DNA of 64,000 nucleotides from Methylobacterium planeticum (GTDB lineage Bacteria > Pseudomonadota > Alphaproteobacteria > Rhizobiales > Beijerinckiaceae), in the NCBI RefSeq assembly GCF_008806345.1, contig NZ_VZZJ01000005.1, positions 1-64,000 on the forward strand. Reading direction: 5' to 3'. The translations under genes were made by a program, and so were the position numbers. The notes beneath the pieces are model-generated. The model was not told the DNA's origin and did not search any database. It saw nothing but the letters and a program-made list of their open reading frames with translations. Positions 7,865 through 16,172 of this stretch are shown in pieces (within the stretch, counting starts at the first letter, position 1; each line of letters starts with the position of its first letter).

Positions 7865-8503
7865 TCAGCGGTTGGCGGTGGTGACCGGCGAGGTGACGCC
7901 GCCGAGGGAGACCCAGGCGACGCCGTCCTGGCTCTCGCGCTTGATGAAGGTGTAGCCGGTCTGGTGCCAGGGCAGCACCACGCTGGTCTTGTTGTCGAGG
8001 ACGAAGTCGCCCCGGTCGGTGATCAGGGTGAGCACCGCGTGGCCCTCGCCCTTCTCGTCGATCACCACGGTCATCCGCATGGCGCGCCGGGGCAGGCCGG
8101 CCGCGGCGAGGGCGTGCCGCTTCAGGAGCTGGAAGTCCTCGCAATCGCCGATGCCGTCCTCGGCGAGGTCCCAGCGGTCGGCGACGTGGTGATGCTCCAT
8201 GTCGGTCATGGCGCGCACCGAGCGGTTCACCCGGCGGTTGATGGTCACGATCGTGTTCCAGGTCGCCGGGGTCAGGGCGATCCGGGCGGGCTCGTTGCGG
8301 TCGAGGACGCATTCGGCGGCGTAGGCCTGGCAGAAGGCCACCCAGGCGATGATCGGCCGGGCCTCGCCGACCGGGGCGGCGGCGGCCGTCGGGGCGGGCA
8401 GGGCCGCGAGCGTCTGGGCCTGCGCCGGGATGCCGGGCGCGCCGACCCCCAGGAGGGCCGCCAGCGCCAGCAATCCGAGAGCGAGTGAGTTCCGGTAGCG
8501 CAT
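7865..8503 (-). CDS. Transglutaminase-like cysteine peptidase (BTLCP family), second copy
   Basis: A paralogue of the 6410-7102 product with the same catalytic segments: GDCEDFQLLK (Cys), GEGHAVLTL (His) and DFVLDNKT (Asp). Both proteins end in the same SPVTTANR sequence. It has a clear Sec signal peptide (MRYRNSLALGLLALAALLG up to AQAQ). The ATG at 8503 is preferred because GGGG lies nine bases upstream; an ATG at 8512 would add three residues but leave no spacing for that site. It should act in the periplasm. Its substrate is unknown. Confidence 0.85.
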   Translation of the reverse strand: MRYRNSLALGLLALAALLGVGAPGIPAQAQTLAALPAPTAAAAPVGEARPIIAWVAFCQAYAAECVLDRNEPARIALTPATWNTIVTINRRVNRSVRAMTDMEHHHVADRWDLAEDGIGDCEDFQLLKRHALAAAGLPRRAMRMTVVIDEKGEGHAVLTLITDRGDFVLDNKTSVVLPWHQTGYTFIKRESQDGVAWVSLGGVTSPVTTANR

Positions 8504-8938
8504 CGAGACCATCCCCGTCCACGAGGGTGACGATGCCGGCGGCCGCCCTGTGCCGCGCTGAAGCGGATCGGCGCAATTTTATCGAATTCCGGCCCCGACC
8601 GGCCGCGCCTCGCAACAGCCCGAACCGGGGCCTGCGCCGATGCTAAGGACTGTCCGGGGTGGATTCAGGAGGTGGAAAGCATGGCGCGCGCGGTCCCGCG
8701 GCCGGCCGGTGCCCGAGAGGGCGCGCGGGCGCGGGGGAGGTTCGGGAACGGGCCGCGGTCCCGGGGCCCGCCCGTCCGGGCCGGCCCGCGGGGCGGGCCT
8801 TCCCCGAAGGACGCGTGGGGGCGGGCGCGGCGGTCGCGGCGGCGCCCTCCGGCCGGTCCCGGCGGGATCCGCGCCGGGCATCCCGGTCTCAGGGCGCGGC
8901 GCGGAAAGCCCCGCCGCGGGCGCTGTGCGGAGCGAGGC
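8504..8938. other. GC-rich intergenic region, no gene supported
   Basis: About 430 bases between two leftward genes. Several frames are open, but their translations are Arg/Gly/Pro-rich with no domain, signal peptide or conserved motif. They look like by-products of base composition. Some promoter for the 7865-8503 gene must lie near 8520-8600, where a short AT-richer stretch (AATTTTATCGAATTC, about 8576) is seen. Confidence 0.5.
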
Positions 8939-9565
8939 TCAGAGCGTCATGCCCTCGTGGAACTTGTCCGGCGAGATCGGCAGCAGGAACTGCACGCCGA
9001 AGCCGCCCTCGAAGTAGCGCACGATCCGGCCCGGCGTGCGGCCGACGGCCACCACGGCGCCGAGGGGCGGCTGGCTGGTGCAGGCGATGGCCGCGCCCGA
9101 CATCGAGACGTCGACGATCCGGCCGGGCAGCTCCCGCCCGCTCTCGAGCCGCAGGACGATGCCGGGCTGGATCGGGGTGAGGCGCTCGTGCGAGCGGCCC
9201 TCGGGCAGGCCGAGGGTCTCGCGGTTGGCGAGCCAGGTCAGCTGCGAGGCGATCTTGTCGCGCTTGCGCGGCGTCGCGGTGAGCTGGACCGCGAAGCCGC
9301 CCGCGGTGTGGCGGGCGATGGTGCCCTCGATCCGGCCGATATGCTCCAGGTAGAGCACGACCCGCTCGCCGATCTCGCCCACCGCCACGCAGGTGAGGCG
9401 CACGCCCCCCGGCGACATGTCGATGGTCTGGCAGGGAAATTCGCGACGGTCCGACAGCATGTAGCGCCCGAGGATCGCCACCTGCACGCGCTGGTGGCGA
9501 CGCTGGTCGGTGATCCTGGGCAGGCGGAATGCGCTGGTGGCGGAGCGTGCGGCGGCCTCGATCAT
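8939..9565 (-). CDS. PilZ-domain protein, two tandem domains
   Basis: A 208-residue protein from the ATG at 9565. The first PilZ domain (about 15-105) has the cyclic-di-GMP signature: RRHQRV (RxxxR) followed by DMSPGGVRL (D/NxSxxG). A second PilZ-like domain (about 125-205) keeps a DVSMSGAAI segment but lacks an obvious RxxxR, so it may not bind the nucleotide. PilZ proteins pass on c-di-GMP signals to motility or polysaccharide systems. The frame is open 32 codons further upstream, but that extension is not domain-like. Confidence 0.85.
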   Translation of the reverse strand: MIEAAARSATSAFRLPRITDQRRHQRVQVAILGRYMLSDRREFPCQTIDMSPGGVRLTCVAVGEIGERVVLYLEHIGRIEGTIARHTAGGFAVQLTATPRKRDKIASQLTWLANRETLGLPEGRSHERLTPIQPGIVLRLESGRELPGRIVDVSMSGAAIACTSQPPLGAVVAVGRTPGRIVRYFEGGFGVQFLLPISPDKFHEGMTL

Positions 9566-9667
9566 CCCCGACCTGTCCTTGTGGGCATCGGGCTTTTGTA
9601 GTTGAGGCGAGGTTACGAAAGCCTTTGCCTCACCGGCGCCGGGCGGCAATACGGACCACAAAGGTGC

Positions 9668-10324
9668 TCAGATGCGCCCGCCCCGGTGGACCAGGAGATG
9701 GCCGCGCCGCAGCGGCACGCTGTCGTTGGCGGGCGCCGGCAGGGCGCCGAGGATCGCCTCGGCCCCGTCCGCCGCGCGGACGAAGACCGGCTCGTCCGCC
9801 GCGCGGGCGAAGACCGGCTCGGCCGCCGCCTCCCGCCCGTTCAGGACCCGGAGCGAGGTGGTGGCGAGCCCCGTGACCGGGCGCAGCCCGAGCCAGTGCG
9901 GCACCACCGTGGGGCTCAGCGCCCCGAGGATGCGGGCCTGGGTCCGGCCGCGATGACGCAGGGGCAGGAGGATGAGCTCGAGCTCGATGGTCTCGTGCTG
10001 CGCGGTGCGGCCCTGCAGGCCCGCCACCACCCCCACCGTGTCGCTCGCCACGATCTCGATCAGGCGCCACGGGTCGGCGCTGCCGGGCCCCCAGAGCCCG
10101 GGCAGGGAGTCTCCCTTGAGCTCGCGCCCGAACAGGGCGCAGACCCGGGTGCCCGCCAGCCGCAGATGCGCGAGGCGCCCCGGCATGTCGAGCTCGAGGA
10201 TGAGGCTGTCGGCCAGCAGGTTGCGGATCTCCCCGGGCTCGATCTCGGCGCGCTCGGGGGCGGCCCGCTCGCCCCGCAACCGGTCCCAGTAGCTGTGGAG
10301 CAGGCGGCTCGTCGGATGCTTCAT
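9668..10324 (-). CDS. PAS-domain protein (PAS_5 type)
   Basis: A 218-residue soluble protein resembling the alphaproteobacterial PAS_5 family. It opens with SRLLHSYWDRLRGERAAPER and continues with EIRNLLADSLILEL, LRLAGTRVCALFGRELKG and LPLRHRGRTQARILGALSP, the usual order in these single-domain proteins. The ligand and partner are unknown. Near the C-terminus EPVFARAAD and EPVFVRAAD form a nine-residue tandem repeat encoded by a 27-base duplication. The ATG at 10324 starts the family sequence. Confidence 0.75.
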   Translation of the reverse strand: MKHPTSRLLHSYWDRLRGERAAPERAEIEPGEIRNLLADSLILELDMPGRLAHLRLAGTRVCALFGRELKGDSLPGLWGPGSADPWRLIEIVASDTVGVVAGLQGRTAQHETIELELILLPLRHRGRTQARILGALSPTVVPHWLGLRPVTGLATTSLRVLNGREAAAEPVFARAADEPVFVRAADGAEAILGALPAPANDSVPLRRGHLLVHRGGRI

Positions 10325-10805
10325 GGGGTCCTGGACCGATTCCGGGCGAAGGGCGAGAGCGCTGCGGATCGGGGGTCGCGCCCGACCGGGCCGCGATTCG
10401 TCCGCTCTGCGGACAACATTAGGGTCCGGCGCGCGCCGAGGCTCGTGCAAGCTTTCGTTAAGGTTAAGGACCTGTTGATATTGCCCCGGAACCGGGCGTA
10501 AGCGAGGGTGATCGCGTCTTCGGCGGCCGGCCCCCCAGGGGTGCGGCCGCCCCACGGACGTGGGGACGGGCCTCAGCGGCCCGCGCCGCCCCCTGGTCCG
10601 GGCGGCGTTCCGGCCGGTCGATCCGGCCGGAGGTCCCGCGCTTGGGGGAGGGCCGCCGGTTCGGGCGGCCCTCCCTCCTTTTCGCCCCCGCACGCCCTGC
10701 GCGGATATGACCGCGCCCCGGTCCCCGTCCTGGCGCGCGCACGAAACGTCTTTCCGCTCGCCGGGGGGCTTGCCGCCCGGGGCCGGCCCCCGACATGGTG
10801 GCGCG
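10325..10805. other. Long intergenic region holding an orphan terminator-like hairpin
   Basis: These 481 bases lie between a leftward PAS gene and a rightward rhomboid gene. The left part is relatively AT-rich (CTTTCGTTAAGGTTAAGG at about 10452, TTGATATTG at about 10473) and probably holds promoters. The right part is highly structured and GC-rich, ending in a strong hairpin with a short T-run at 10644-10682. No protein gene is supported here. Confidence 0.5.
10644..10682 (+). terminator. Rho-independent terminator-like hairpin upstream of the rhomboid gene
   Basis: GAGGGCCGCC (10648-10657) pairs perfectly with GGCGGCCCTC (10664-10673) across a six-base loop. Flanking G:C pairs extend the stem and CCTTTT follows. 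It has the form of an intrinsic terminator on the + strand, yet no + strand protein gene lies just upstream. It could end a small RNA or act as an attenuator for the rhomboid gene 120 bases downstream. Confidence 0.6.
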
Positions 10806-11624
10806 ATGGATGCCTCGCCCGACTTCCCCCGCCAGAGCCGCGTGCCCGTGTTCAACATGCCGGCGGTGGTCACGGCCTCGATCGGCCTGCTGCTGGCGAT
10901 CCACGCCCTGCGCGACTTCGTGCTGCCCGACAGCTGGGACACCCGGATGATCGTCGACCTCGCCCTCTTGCCGGCGCGCTGGACGGTGTCGGTCGACCCC
11001 GCGCAGGCGGAGGACCTCCTGCGGGCCGCGGCGGGGGGCGACCCGGACACCGCCGCCGCCCGGGAGATCTTCGCCCGCTACGTCGTCTCCCAGCCCGGCG
11101 CCATGCCGTGGACCTTCGCCACCTACGCGCTGCTGCACGGCTCGTGGCTGCACGTGATCTTCAACAGCGTCTGGCTCGCCGCCTTCGGCTCGCCGGTGGC
11201 GCGCCGCTGCGGCGCCTGGCGCTACGGGATCCTCGCCCTCGCCGGCACCGTGGCGGGGGGCGCGTTCCACGTCTTCCTCGACCCCTTGAGCCTCGCGCCC
11301 CTGGTCGGCGCCTCGGCGGGGGTCTCGGCCCTGATGGCGGCGGCGGCCCGCTTCGTGTTCCAGCCCCCGCCGCCGGGCCTGAGCGTCCAGAGCTGGCAGG
11401 TGCCGCCGCGCCAGCCCCTCGAGACCATCCCGGAGCTCCTGCGCAACCGCACCGCCGTGATGTTCCTCGGGATCTGGCTCGTCACGAACCTGCTGTTCGG
11501 GGTCGTCACCCTGCCGCTCGGGGCCGAGAGCGCCGCCATCGCCTGGGACGCGCATCTCGGGGGCTTCGTGGCGGGCTTCCTGCTGTTCCCCCTCGTGGAC
11601 GGGCGGGGCCGGGCGCCCCGCTGA
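10806..11624 (+). CDS. Rhomboid-family intramembrane serine protease
   Basis: A 272-residue membrane protein. The signature HGSWLHVIFNSVWL (HxxxxHxxxN) lies at about residues 115-128. The catalytic Ser is in GASAGVSAL near residue 176, and the catalytic His is in HLGGFVAGF near 249. A hydrophobic first segment at about residues 18-38 and five or six more are visible. It should cleave transmembrane substrates within the bilayer; the substrate is unknown. The start was set at the ATG at 10806; upstream frame-open sequence is GC-rich and lacks domain character. Confidence 0.9.
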   Translation: MDASPDFPRQSRVPVFNMPAVVTASIGLLLAIHALRDFVLPDSWDTRMIVDLALLPARWTVSVDPAQAEDLLRAAAGGDPDTAAAREIFARYVVSQPGAMPWTFATYALLHGSWLHVIFNSVWLAAFGSPVARRCGAWRYGILALAGTVAGGAFHVFLDPLSLAPLVGASAGVSALMAAAARFVFQPPPPGLSVQSWQVPPRQPLETIPELLRNRTAVMFLGIWLVTNLLFGVVTLPLGAESAAIAWDAHLGGFVAGFLLFPLVDGRGRAPR

Positions 11625-11877
11625 GGGTCCGGCGCCCCGCCGAGGGCTTCGCCTCCCGCCGTGGGCTTGGCGTCCTGCCGTGGGCTTGGCGCCCCCCTGT
11701 GGAGGCGCGACGAATTCCGCCGCCCGGGCCCGCGGCGGGCGCCCGTCCGCGCTTGCCATCTCGCCGCCGGGACCACACACTTGCGCCCTTCTGGGCACGA
11801 GCCGGGATCAACCCGGCCGACAGGCCCATCTGGCGCCGCGGGCTGACGGCGCATTCAACGTCCAGGGAGGGACATCC

Positions 11878-12309
11878 ATGACCGTCGCACGCATCCTCGC
11901 CGAGAAGGGCCGCACCGTCGTCACCGTGCAGCCCGACCGCAGTATCGCGGACGCGATCCACGTGCTGTCCGAGAAGGGCATCGGCGCCCTCGTGGTCACC
12001 GACGCGGCGGAGGCCGTGCTCGGCATCCTGTCGGAGCGGGACATCATGCGGGCGCTGGCGCGCCAGGGGGCGGGGGCCATGGACGCGCCGATTTCGAGCC
12101 ACATGACCACCAACGTCACCACCTGCAAGCGCGACACCACCATCGAGGAGGTGATGCACCTGATGACGGACGGGCGCTTCCGCCACGTGCCGGTCTGCGA
12201 CGAGGGCAAGCTCGCGGGCCTCGTCTCGATCGGCGACGTTGTCAAGCGGCGCATCGCCACCGTCGAGGCCGAGCACCAGGCCATGCGCGACTACATCACC
12301 ATGGCCTGA
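11878..12309 (+). CDS. CBS-domain-pair protein
   Basis: A 143-residue soluble protein made almost entirely of two CBS domains (about 8-62 and 73-128). GIGALVVTD and GILSERDIMRALA belong to the first, and FRHVPVCDEGKLAGLVSIGDVVK to the second. Stand-alone CBS pairs bind adenine nucleotides and regulate other proteins; the partner here is unknown. The ATG is preceded by CAGGGAGGGAC, a strong ribosome-binding site. Confidence 0.9.
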   Translation: MTVARILAEKGRTVVTVQPDRSIADAIHVLSEKGIGALVVTDAAEAVLGILSERDIMRALARQGAGAMDAPISSHMTTNVTTCKRDTTIEEVMHLMTDGRFRHVPVCDEGKLAGLVSIGDVVKRRIATVEAEHQAMRDYITMA

Positions 12310-12374
12310 GCGGACACGCTTCCCGCACGCCCGGGCGGGCAGGCTCGCCTCACGTCCGGGCGGGCACGCGCCCC

Positions 12375-13451
12375 TCACGTCCGGGCGGACGCCCCCTCCA
12401 GCGCCGCCCGGATCCGGGGCAGGGCGGCGCGCGCGGCCTGATGGCCGAGCGCGATCGCCTCCGCGGCGCGGTGGAACTCGAACAGGCCCATCTCGGCCAG
12501 GCGCGGGTTGACGCTGACATCGGGCGGGTCGCGCTCCAGGCGCGCCCGCGAGATCCGGTCCTGCGTGATGTTGAAGGCGTCGAACATCACCCGGGCGATG
12601 CCGGGGGCGCCGGCGGGCCCGCGCGCGGGCAGCGCCGCCGCGGGGCGCCCGGCGAGGCGCCGGCCCGCGCCGCGCATCCGCCCGAGCAGGCTCCAGCGGC
12701 GGCGCACCTCGACGGCGCCCGCCACCGCCCCGGCGACCGCGTCCGCCTCGCCCCCCGCCTCGGCCGGGGCGATCACGGTGCCGCCGCGCACCCGGGGGTC
12801 GCAGTTGAGGTTCACGCAGATGACGAGGTCGGCCCCGAGCGCCCGGGCGAGGCTGACGGGCACCGGGTTGACGAGGGTGCCGTCCATCAGGAGGCGCCCG
12901 TCGAGGGCGAGGGGCGGGAAGATGCCCGGCAGGGCGTAGGAGGCCCGCACCGCCTCGACGAGGCCGCCCCGGGTCAGCCAGACCTCGTGGCCGGTGCCGA
13001 GCTCGGTCGCCACGCTGGCGAAGCGCACCGGCAGGCCCTCGATGCGCCGGTCCTCGAGGTCGCCCTCCAGGCGCTGGCGCAGGCGGTCGCCCCCGATCAG
13101 CCCGGAGCCCGAGAGGCGCACGTCGAGCAGGCCCATCACCCGGCGCTTGGTCAGCGACAGGGCGAACTCCGCCAGCACGTCGAGCTTGCCGGCGGCGTAG
13201 CAGCCGCCCACCACGGCGCCGATCGAGCAGCCGGCCACCACCTCGGGGTGGATGCCCGCCTCCTCCAGCGCCCGGATCACCCCGATATGCGACCAGCCCC
13301 GGGCCGAGCCGCCGCCGAGGGCGAGGCCGATCCGGGGCCCGCGCGGGCGCGGCGCCCGCACCGGCTCGACGGCGCCGGGGACGACGAAGGCCGGGACGGG
13401 TCCGGAACGGTGCAGGGCGGCCTCGCGGAAGGGCGCGCCGTCCCAGCTCAT
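12375..13451 (-). CDS. Patatin-like phospholipase (RssA/NTE type)
   Basis: A 358-residue protein with a patatin domain. The oxyanion loop [12 protein letters not shown] lies at about 47-58, the nucleophile elbow GCSIG has Ser76, and the catalytic Asp is in LLMDGTLV near residue 198. It should hydrolyse acyl esters of phospholipids or lysophospholipids at the membrane. The ATG at 13451 overlaps the hisI stop (ATGA), so the gene is the last member of a folE–hisI–patatin operon. The catalytic Asp sits in a DGT rather than the common DGG/DGA. Confidence 0.9.
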   Translation of the reverse strand: MSWDGAPFREAALHRSGPVPAFVVPGAVEPVRAPRPRGPRIGLALGGGSARGWSHIGVIRALEEAGIHPEVVAGCSIGAVVGGCYAAGKLDVLAEFALSLTKRRVMGLLDVRLSGSGLIGGDRLRQRLEGDLEDRRIEGLPVRFASVATELGTGHEVWLTRGGLVEAVRASYALPGIFPPLALDGRLLMDGTLVNPVPVSLARALGADLVICVNLNCDPRVRGGTVIAPAEAGGEADAVAGAVAGAVEVRRRWSLLGRMRGAGRRLAGRPAAALPARGPAGAPGIARVMFDAFNITQDRISRARLERDPPDVSVNPRLAEMGLFEFHRAAEAIALGHQAARAALPRIRAALEGASART

Positions 13452-13963
13452 GCCCCGGCAGCCGAGGGCAGGTCGTGCGGGGCGGGATCGCGGGATGACG
13501 GGTCGTGCCGCAGGACCGCGCGGCCGCTCGCGGGGTCGAGGCCGACGCTGCGGTAGAAGCAGTCGCGCCGGCCGGTGTGGCAGCAGCCGCCGTCGCCCCC
13601 GACCTCGACCCGGATCAGCACCGCGTCCTGGTCGCAATCGACCCGCATCTCGAGGACGCGCTGGACCTGCCCGCTCGTGGCGCCCTTGTGCCAGAGCTCG
13701 CCGCGGGAGCGCGACCAGTACCAGGCCTCGCCGGTCTGCAGCGTGCGGGCGAGGGATTCGGCGTTCATGTGGGCGAGCATCAGCACGCGCCCGTCCCGGG
13801 CGTCGACCGCGATGCAGGCGACGAGCCCGTTCGCGTCGAAGCGGGGCATGAAGGCCCCGCCCTCCTCCACGGCGGCGCGGGATCCCGGGCTCGCGAAGGG
13901 CAGGGGGCTCCTCGCGGAGGGCAGGGGGCTCGCGGAGGGCAGGGGGCTCGGGGGGACGCTCAT
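13448..13963 (-). CDS. hisI: Phosphoribosyl-AMP cyclohydrolase
   Basis: HisI opens the adenine ring of phosphoribosyl-AMP, the third step of histidine synthesis. The core has the metal-binding segments DCDQDAV and [15 protein letters not shown] plus [20 protein letters not shown]. From 13963 the product is 171 residues, but the first 38 are a Ser/Pro/Leu repeat encoded by an 18-base tandem repeat. Starting at the ATG at 13849 gives 133 residues, the usual family length, so either the gene has gained an N-terminal extension or the repeat is an untranslated spacer. It lies 15 bases after folE and overlaps the patatin gene. Confidence 0.92.
   Translation of the reverse strand: MSVPPSPLPSASPLPSARSPLPFASPGSRAAVEEGGAFMPRFDANGLVACIAVDARDGRVLMLAHMNAESLARTLQTGEAWYWSRSRGELWHKGATSGQVQRVLEMRVDCDQDAVLIRVEVGGDGGCCHTGRRDCFYRSVGLDPASGRAVLRHDPSSRDPAPHDLPSAAGA
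13890..13946. repeat. 18-bp repeats at the hisI 5' end
   Basis: Three units of about 18 bases (CTCGCGGAGGGCAGGGGG and variants) lie at the 5' end of hisI. The first two units are separated by three extra bases. If translated they encode the Ser-Pro-Leu-Pro-rich start of the long HisI form. Confidence 0.8.
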
Positions 13964-13978
13964 GGGCTCGGGCCCGGC

Positions 13979-14749
13979 TCAGCCCTTGTTGCGCACGAGG
14001 GTGAGGAAGCGGACCTGCTCGTTCGCGTCGTCCTTGAACACGCCCTTGAACTGGGTGGTGATCGTCGAGACGCCGGCCTTCTGCACGCCGCGCATCGCCA
14101 TGCAGAGGTGTTCGGCCTCCACCATCACGGCGACGCCGCGGGGCTTGAGGATGCTCTCGATCACGTCGGCGATCTGGGCCGTCATGGTCTCCTGCGTCTG
14201 CAGGCGGCGCGCGAAGGTGTCGACCACGCGGGCGAGCTTCGAGAGGCCGACCACGCCCTTGGTCGGGTAATAGGCGATGTGGGCGAGGCCCATGAACGGC
14301 ACCATGTGGTGCTCGCAATGGGAGTAGAACGGGATGTCGCGCACCAGGACGACGTCGGAATAGCCCTCGACCTCCTCGAAGACGCGCTCGAGCAGCGCGT
14401 CGGCATCCTGGCTGTAGCCGCCGAAGAGCTGGCCGTAGGCCTTCACCACCCGGGCCGGGGTGTCGATCAGGCCCTCGCGGTTCGGGTCGTCGCCGGCCCA
14501 GCGCAGGAGCGTGCGCACGGCGGCCTCGGCCTCCTCGCGGCTCGGCCGGGCCATGCCGATCGCGTCGGGCACGCGCTGGGCGGAGGCGGGCTGGGGCGCC
14601 ACCTCGACCGGGCGCACCGGGAGCGGCGTCGGGGCCGGGACCGGAATCGGGGCCGAGACTGGAGCGTTGTCGTTGCGCATTCCGTTCAGGCCGCGCGCCG
14701 CGTCGCCGTCGGCGGTCGGGTAGGACAAGGACTTGAGCGCGGCATCCAT
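13979..14749 (-). CDS. folE: GTP cyclohydrolase I, FolE type
   Basis: FolE converts GTP to 7,8-dihydroneopterin triphosphate, the entry to folate and pterin synthesis. The 256-residue protein has the zinc and active-site segments [12 protein letters not shown] and [13 protein letters not shown], and [17 protein letters not shown] between them. Residues 1-68 are a Pro/Val-rich extension absent from the usual ~190-220-residue enzyme. The ATG at 14749 has GGGAG seven bases upstream; the frame stays open further but the sequence there is not domain-like. It is the first gene of the folE–hisI–patatin unit. Confidence 0.93.
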   Translation of the reverse strand: MDAALKSLSYPTADGDAARGLNGMRNDNAPVSAPIPVPAPTPLPVRPVEVAPQPASAQRVPDAIGMARPSREEAEAAVRTLLRWAGDDPNREGLIDTPARVVKAYGQLFGGYSQDADALLERVFEEVEGYSDVVLVRDIPFYSHCEHHMVPFMGLAHIAYYPTKGVVGLSKLARVVDTFARRLQTQETMTAQIADVIESILKPRGVAVMVEAEHLCMAMRGVQKAGVSTITTQFKGVFKDDANEQVRFLTLVRNKG

Positions 14750-15068
14750 GGCATCTCCCGCCCGAGCCACACGGGCCGTCATCGTGGTGCTGTCAGGCTT
14801 TGCGTACATCGCGTCGGACCGTCTCGGCCTGGGACCATCATCGCAGACCAGCGCCCTGGCAGGGAACGGGTTCCGTGGCCGTGGGCGCGACCCTGGTCGA
14901 CGGGCCGCCTCCTCGCGAAACGGCACGATGCCGCCTATATCGTCGTTCTCGCCCGATCGCGCAATGCACCGGCTGCGCATCAGACCATCGAGGCGGCAGA
15001 CCATCGAGGCGACCGGCGCGCCCCACCCGCGCCCCCACCGCGCCGCCCGGCGAGGCAGGATCCGAACC

Positions 15069-15545
15069 ATGCTCGACGACATCTACAACCGCCGCATCCT
15101 CGAACTCGCCGCCGACATCCCCCGCCTCGGCCGCCTCGCCGCGCCGGATGCCAGCGCCACCGCCCATTCGCGGCTCTGCGGATCGACCGTCACGGTGGAC
15201 CTCGCCCTCGGCCCGGACGGGACCGTGCGCGACTTCGCCCACGAGGTGCGGGCCTGCGCCCTCGGGCAGGCCTCCGCCTCGCTGATGGCCCGGCACGTGG
15301 TCGGCGCCCGCGCGGAGGACCTGCGGGACCTGCGCCGGACCATGCGGGCGATGCTGAAGGCGGACGGCCCGCCCCCGACCGGGACCTGGGCCGACCTCGC
15401 GGTGCTCGAGCCGGTGCGCGGCTTCAAGGCCCGCCACGCCTCGACGCTCCTCACCTTCGACGCGGTGGTGGATGCCCTCGACCAGATCGAGGCGCGGCGC
15501 CGGGGCGGCGAGACGGGCGGGGCCGAGCCCCAGGCCGCCGAGTAG
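15069..15545 (+). CDS. IscU-like iron-sulfur cluster scaffold, Rhizobiales short form
   Basis: A 158-residue protein of the NifU/IscU N-terminal family. It has the Cys-containing segments [12 protein letters not shown] (about residue 37) and [12 protein letters not shown] (about residue 64). In classical IscU the third region carries His-Cys. Here it reads [11 protein letters not shown], so the His is kept but the third Cys is Ala. Full [2Fe-2S] scaffold function is therefore uncertain, though this form is common beside folE in Rhizobiales. It is divergent from folE and followed by yidD four bases later. Confidence 0.8.
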   Translation: MLDDIYNRRILELAADIPRLGRLAAPDASATAHSRLCGSTVTVDLALGPDGTVRDFAHEVRACALGQASASLMARHVVGARAEDLRDLRRTMRAMLKADGPPPTGTWADLAVLEPVRGFKARHASTLLTFDAVVDALDQIEARRRGGETGGAEPQAAE

Positions 15546-15549
15546 CGCC

Positions 15550-15870
15550 GTGGTCCGGCGCGCCGCCCACGGCCTCATCCGCGCCTACCAGCTCACCCTG
15601 TCGAGCCTCGTCGGGCGCCAGTGCCGGCACTGGCCCTCCTGCTCGGCCTACGCGGACGAGGCGATCCAGCGCCACGGGCTCTGGGCCGGGGGCTGGATGG
15701 GCTTCGCCCGGATCTGCCGCTGCGGGCCCTTCGGCACCCACGGCATCGACCTCGTGCCCGACCTGCCCCCAGCCGGCGCCGCCTGGCACCGCCCCTGGGC
15801 CTATGCCCGCTGGCGCGGCGTGAACGCGCCCCCGTCGCCCTTCGCCTGCGAGGCCGTGGAGGAGGGCTGA
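15550..15870 (+). CDS. yidD: Membrane protein insertion efficiency factor YidD
   Basis: A 106-residue protein starting at GTG 15550, immediately after the IscU-like gene. It has the YidD signature: an amphipathic N-terminal helix (AAHGLIRAYQLTLSSLVG) then RQCRHWPSCSAYADEAI and CRCGPFGTHGIDLVP. YidD helps YidC insert membrane proteins at the inner face of the cytoplasmic membrane. The C-terminal 30 residues extend beyond the core family. The overlap-like spacing suggests co-translation with the upstream gene. Confidence 0.9.
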   Translation: MVRRAAHGLIRAYQLTLSSLVGRQCRHWPSCSAYADEAIQRHGLWAGGWMGFARICRCGPFGTHGIDLVPDLPPAGAAWHRPWAYARWRGVNAPPSPFACEAVEEG

Positions 15871-16172
15871 GGCCGCGCCCGGCGGGGCACCCCGACCGGG
15901 CCGTGCTGCGGGGGGCGCTCTCCGGTTCCGCCATCTGCGCCAGCAGTTCCGCCCTGTGCGCCGGGCGGCCGGAGGCTTGCCGGCCCGAATTCACCTGCCG
16001 CTCGCGTTTTGGCACGCTTCAGTTGCGCGCAGCGCACGCTACAACCGAACCAAGCCGGCCAGACCCCGGCCACCCGCAAGCCCGGGCGCCCCGTCGCCCG
16101 GCCGTTCCCGTCGCGTCCCGGCGCTGAGCCCCGGACGCTCCGGCGAACGCCCCTCCCGGAGGATGTGCATCC
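15871..16172. other. Intergenic region after yidD, no gene seen
   Basis: About 300 bases. GCCCGG and CCGGGC flank a short loop just after the yidD stop (about 15878-15902), a possible terminator without a T-run. No protein gene is supported. A ribosome-binding CCGGAGGATG precedes the next gene. Confidence 0.4.

Noticed and set aside
8579..9180. Several open frames in the gap before the PilZ gene
   Set aside because: Arg/Gly/Pro-rich, no conserved motif, no ribosome-binding site, and partly antisense to the PilZ gene.
13505..15823. Very long + strand frame across hisI, folE and the IscU-like gene
   Set aside because: It covers real minus-strand enzymes and then runs out of frame through two + strand genes; the sequence has no recognisable domain.
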